From Bdellovibrionales bacterium RIFOXYA1_FULL_36_14 (GTDB taxonomy: Bacteria > Bdellovibrionota > Bacteriovoracia > Bacteriovoracales > Bacteriovoracaceae), in assembly GCA_001769975.1 (NCBI GenBank), contig MEPW01000023.1, forward strand, positions 1 to 64,000: a stretch of 64,000 nucleotides of DNA. Direction: 5' to 3'. The position numbers were made by a program, and so were the translations under genes. Shown piece after piece: positions 60,514 to 64,000 of the stretch; position 1 is the stretch's first letter, and every line of letters begins with the position of its first letter. The notes under the pieces were generated by a model. The model had not been told where the DNA came from. It did no database searches and worked only from the letters and a program-made list of their open reading frames with translations.

Positions 60514-61428
60514 CTATTTTTCGTACTTCGTTTGGAATTTTTTTACAATTCCACCTCGGCGCAAAAAATCCCTGTAAAAGTTTGGTTGCTCTTTTAAAAC
60601 TTTATCCAAATAAGCAATGTGATGGTCTATAGCTTCCTGGTACAAATCCTCATCAATATTATACCGGTGTTTAAAATGCAAATGAACATATTTATGAAAC
60701 CCACCTAAAGTCTTTGTCAATCTATGTTCCGCTTCTTTTTTAAAGGAAATAGTCTTTTTGAAAAAGTCCAACTCCCCTTCAAAACCAGGAACCTTTCCTT
60801 CATCAAATTCTTTTACCAAAAATAATAACTTCTCCAAATAATTTCGATCAGACATCTGTCCGATTAAATCAGCTGCTCCTAAAATTTTCCCAAGATCCTC
60901 GATCTCTTTTGACGGAAATTTAACTCTAGTTAAATCAATACTCACCCCAGTACATCTAATCATGGCAGCGATCTTTTCAAAATCAAGATCATTATAACTA
61001 CCTTTGGTCTGCAGATATTTTTCGACAAAATCTACGCTCAGTTCCACATGATTAAGAGTGTATTTGGCTCCGGTTCCGGTTTTATCGGTCACTGGCAAAA
61101 TATAGCCTGTATCATGAAAAAGCGTCGCCAGCACTCCCAAAAAAATATCCCAAGACTTGTATTTTTTACCGGCCAATGAAGCTCCATGCACAATGCGCAC
61201 AAACGCCAAAGTAGCATCCAAAGTATGGAAAATATCATGATAATCGGTGGAACAGGACTGATATCCAGGATATTCTCCTTGAAAGATTTTCTTGAATTCT
61301 CCAATTAAATTTTTGACTTTTACTTGATCAATTTCCTTGGAGATTAATTTTATGGTTTCAAGAATCTCATCACTTATTGAGTCAACATCATAATTAGGGA
61401 CTAAGGCTGCAAGATTGATTTTTTTCAT
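60514..61428 (-). CDS. HD-domain (phosphohydrolase-like) protein
   Basis: STDYHDIFHTLDATLAF...LFHDTGYI...LNHVELSVDFVEKYL. Confidence 0.75.
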   Translation of the reverse strand: MKKINLAALVPNYDVDSISDEILETIKLISKEIDQVKVKNLIGEFKKIFQGEYPGYQSCSTDYHDIFHTLDATLAFVRIVHGASLAGKKYKSWDIFLGVLATLFHDTGYILPVTDKTGTGAKYTLNHVELSVDFVEKYLQTKGSYNDLDFEKIAAMIRCTGVSIDLTRVKFPSKEIEDLGKILGAADLIGQMSDRNYLEKLLFLVKEFDEGKVPGFEGELDFFKKTISFKKEAEHRLTKTLGGFHKYVHLHFKHRYNIDEDLYQEAIDHHIAYLDKVLKEQPNFYRDFLRRGGIVKKFQTKYEK

Positions 61429-61442
61429 AATTTTTATCCAAT

Positions 61443-61874
61443 TTAGTAAAATTCTCTTTCAATATAATCTATATCATTTGTTTCAGTAGTGATGTTCTTG
61501 TCGATAACGGTACGTCTACTGCTGGTATTAAAATAAACTGTCATTTTTCCTTTCAAAAAATCACCACCAATTACGATCTTTTTGAAAAACCAATAAGAAG
61601 ATGCATTATCAACTTTTACCGCTTCACCAACCCCAATCAACTGGGATTGATCATACCCCGTGTAAAACTCCCCTTCATCTCCAACTCTTATATCATCAAA
61701 ATAACCTCTATCAATCCGAAGAGTTCTACCGGTTGGGGAAGCCTCCATAATGGTAAAGGTTCGAGGCATAGTCTTCATATTTAAAGCTTCTTTTGATTGC
61801 GCTAATCTAACTGGCGTTAAAATGATCGCTAGGAACCAAAATGCAAAGATGAAGATATGAACTTTGATTAACAT
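61443..61874 (-). CDS. Secreted hypothetical protein
   Basis: Signal peptide; RTLRIDRGYFDDIRVGDEGEFYTGYDQSQLIGVGEAVKV; same-strand neighbour of the HD and RMD1 genes. Confidence 0.65.
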   Translation of the reverse strand: MLIKVHIFIFAFWFLAIILTPVRLAQSKEALNMKTMPRTFTIMEASPTGRTLRIDRGYFDDIRVGDEGEFYTGYDQSQLIGVGEAVKVDNASSYWFFKKIVIGGDFLKGKMTVYFNTSSRRTVIDKNITTETNDIDYIEREFY

Positions 61875-61966
61875 GTACTTATTTTATCTTTGTATCCAGT
61901 GCAAACAAATAAGGAAAAGAAATCCCCCTCTTTTATTATCTGATCAAGGCAATGTACTATTAAAAT

Positions 61967-62302
61967 ATGCCATTTATACTTATACTATTTTTTATATCTT
62001 TGAAGGCTTTTGCTAGCATAGGGACCCTGGGTTTTATCGTAAGAGATCAAGCTGAACTCTTTAGTGATCATCAGTTAACCGAGATTGTTAAACTAGCTCA
62101 AATAAACCAGCAAGCCATTATCGTAAATAGTACTTTTAATAACCACCATGCACAAAAAATCAATTTAGACGGATTTAATTACTGGATTGCCTTGAGAGAT
62201 ATCGTGATAGTCGACTATCCCCAGTACTCAGAAAGTCAAACCATAGATCCTGATAGATTAGGTATCATCAAAAATTATCTTTTCAGACTATATGCCAACT
62301 AA
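61967..62302 (+). CDS. Short secreted hypothetical protein
   Basis: Signal-like MPFILILFFISLKAFA; 111 aa; diverges from 61443..61874. Confidence 0.55.
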   Translation: MPFILILFFISLKAFASIGTLGFIVRDQAELFSDHQLTEIVKLAQINQQAIIVNSTFNNHHAQKINLDGFNYWIALRDIVIVDYPQYSESQTIDPDRLGIIKNYLFRLYAN

Positions 62303-62308
62303 GATTAG

Positions 62309-64000
62309 TTAGGTTTTTTTTCTGGCCAACATCCACAAATAAACACTGACTAGAATTAAAAGCAGTACTGAAACCAAATCCTTAAGTGCATAGTTTGAAA
62401 AACTGCCAGATATATCAATATTCATATAAATAATAAAGGCCAAAACGACTCCCATAATCGCCTCGCCCGCAATTAATCCGGAACTGAGTAAAACTCCATT
62501 TCCTGCTTCATCTTGGGATTTATTTTTTCGTTCCACAAAGTAGCGGATCAATCCACCAATCAGCATAGGCACAGCTAAAGTAATGGGTAAATAAATACCC
62601 ACTGCCATGGGCATTAAATGGAGTCTGAATTTCCCAATTTTTTTCAGTACTACTTGATCAAAGATAATTATCAAAACTCCACTGGCTGCACCAATAATGA
62701 CCATCCTATAGGGCAGACTGCCGTCACCAAAAAGTGCGTTAGTAATGCTAGCAAACAGAGTGGCTTGCGGGGCCTTTAACCCCGTACCAATGCCGTAGGC
62801 AGAATGAAGAACCGATAAAACCGGGGCAATCACAAACGCAGGTACTACCACCCCAATCATTTCAGCTATCTGTTGATATTTGGGAGTGGCCCCAACTAAA
62901 TATCCAGTTTTTAAATCTTGAGAGCAATCTCCGGCAGTACAAGCCGCACAACAAACAATTGCAGCCACACCGAGGGTGGCTAAGATTGCTGAGTTTCCGG
63001 TGAAACCTAAAACTAAAAACAAGGAAGCGGTTACTAACAAGGCAGAAATCGTCATTCCTGAAACTGGATTATTAGAACTTCCCACCAAACCCACAATATA
63101 ACTAGAAACTGCGACAAATAAAAAGGCTAAAATGGTCATAACTACGCTGGTGAAAAATGTTAATCCCAAATGGTGAATCATGGACTGGTAAACAAACAGC
63201 ATAATCGTAAAACTGATAATAAACATAACCAAGATAGCGAGTAAATTCATATCCTGTTCGGTTCTTTTAACCGTTTGGTTTTTTCCTCTGGAATAAGTAT
63301 TTTTAAGCTCGCCAACACCTTTAACAATACCTTTTCTAACTGATATAATTGACCACACCCCACCGGTTAACATGGCCCCTACTCCGAGATATCTAATTTG
63401 TTTGGACCATAGTTCCCAAGCAATTTCCAAAGCATCTTTGGAAGCGAGATCGCCACTTATGCCTAAAATGGGCATAGTGATGAACCAACCGAGTGATCCA
63501 CCAATAAAAACCAGTAAGGCGACTTCTAAATTTACAATGTAACCAACCGCCAAAAGTGCAGGAGAAATATCACTACCAAAAAACCAAACTCGGTCTCCTT
63601 GAACAAAAGCTTTTTCTACGCTTCCTTGGACCACTTTAAAACCAGAGGTGAGCAATTTAAAAATCCCACCAATCCCAAGACCGATTAAAATGGTAATAAA
63701 ACCTTTTTTTCCTTCTCCCGAACCAGCTTCTAAAACAGTAGCACAAGCCACACCCTCGGGATAAGTTAGATCTTTATCATCCACAATCAACGCTCTTCTT
63801 AGAGGAATCATAAAAACGACTCCCAGTAAGCCGCCGGAAATCGCAATCAACGTCGTCGGCCAAAATTCGAAGTTTTGCCAGGCCCCTACTAATACCAGCG
63901 CCGGAAGCGTAAAAATTATTCCAGCTGCCAGCGATTCACCTGCTGAGGCAATCGTTTGCACCATATTACTTTCTAAAATACTATTTTTTTTGAGTAGCCC
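62309..64000 (-). CDS. OPT-family oligopeptide transporter, 5'-truncated by the window edge
   Basis: Multi-TM; frame is open to the window end (GLLKKNSILESNMVQTIASAGESLAAGIIFTLPALVL); GDLASKDALE, CTAGDCSQDLKTGYLVGATPKYQQ. Confidence 0.9.
   Translation of the reverse strand, partial: GLLKKNSILESNMVQTIASAGESLAAGIIFTLPALVLVGAWQNFEFWPTTLIAISGGLLGVVFMIPLRRALIVDDKDLTYPEGVACATVLEAGSGEGKKGFITILIGLGIGGIFKLLTSGFKVVQGSVEKAFVQGDRVWFFGSDISPALLAVGYIVNLEVALLVFIGGSLGWFITMPILGISGDLASKDALEIAWELWSKQIRYLGVGAMLTGGVWSIISVRKGIVKGVGELKNTYSRGKNQTVKRTEQDMNLLAILVMFIISFTIMLFVYQSMIHHLGLTFFTSVVMTILAFLFVAVSSYIVGLVGSSNNPVSGMTISALLVTASLFLVLGFTGNSAILATLGVAAIVCCAACTAGDCSQDLKTGYLVGATPKYQQIAEMIGVVVPAFVIAPVLSVLHSAYGIGTGLKAPQATLFASITNALFGDGSLPYRMVIIGAASGVLIIIFDQVVLKKIGKFRLHLMPMAVGIYLPITLAVPMLIGGLIRYFVERKNKSQDEAGNGVLLSSGLIAGEAIMGVVLAFIIYMNIDISGSFSNYALKDLVSVLLLILVSVYLWMLARKKT

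Overview
This 64 kb window is AT-rich bacterial chromosome. It is gene-dense, with long secreted or lipoprotein genes in tight operons. No rRNA, tRNA, CRISPR array or intact transposase was recognised. Overall content suggests a Bdellovibrionota/Bacteriovorax-like or other delta-proteobacterial-type lineage, but that is inference only. The housekeeping and metabolic genes are acs (5'-truncated), fabI, etfB-etfA-acyl-CoA dehydrogenase, hslO, an HDAC-family deacetylase, a CPBP protease, a PHP phosphoesterase, an HD-domain protein, an RMD1/DUF155 protein and an OPT transporter (5'-truncated). The most interesting regions are: (1) 14.7-26.3 kb, a compact Agl/Glt-like (myxobacterial gliding / trans-envelope motor type) locus with a beta-barrel, several TPR proteins, TolQ/ExbB plus two TolR/ExbD proteins and an FHA-TM-AgmX/PglI-tail protein, preceded by a VWA-domain lipoprotein that could be a CglB-like adhesin; (2) 29.0-40.3 kb, an undescribed-looking operon of a giant metzincin-like lipoprotein, two diverged paralogous ~120 kDa lipoproteins and a beta-barrel candidate; (3) a 2194-aa lipoprotein with about 15 Calx-beta domains followed by 7 RCC1 repeats; (4) an ATP-cone/uridine-kinase-like protein overlapping by 8 nt a stand-alone Pnkp-type 3'-phosphatase; (5) tandem gingipain-like C25 peptidases with a duplicated promoter and upstream 18-nt box; (6) a ~283-bp MITE-like element with near-perfect 18-bp terminal inverted repeats. 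No searches were run; domain names come from motif recognition in the translated ORFs.
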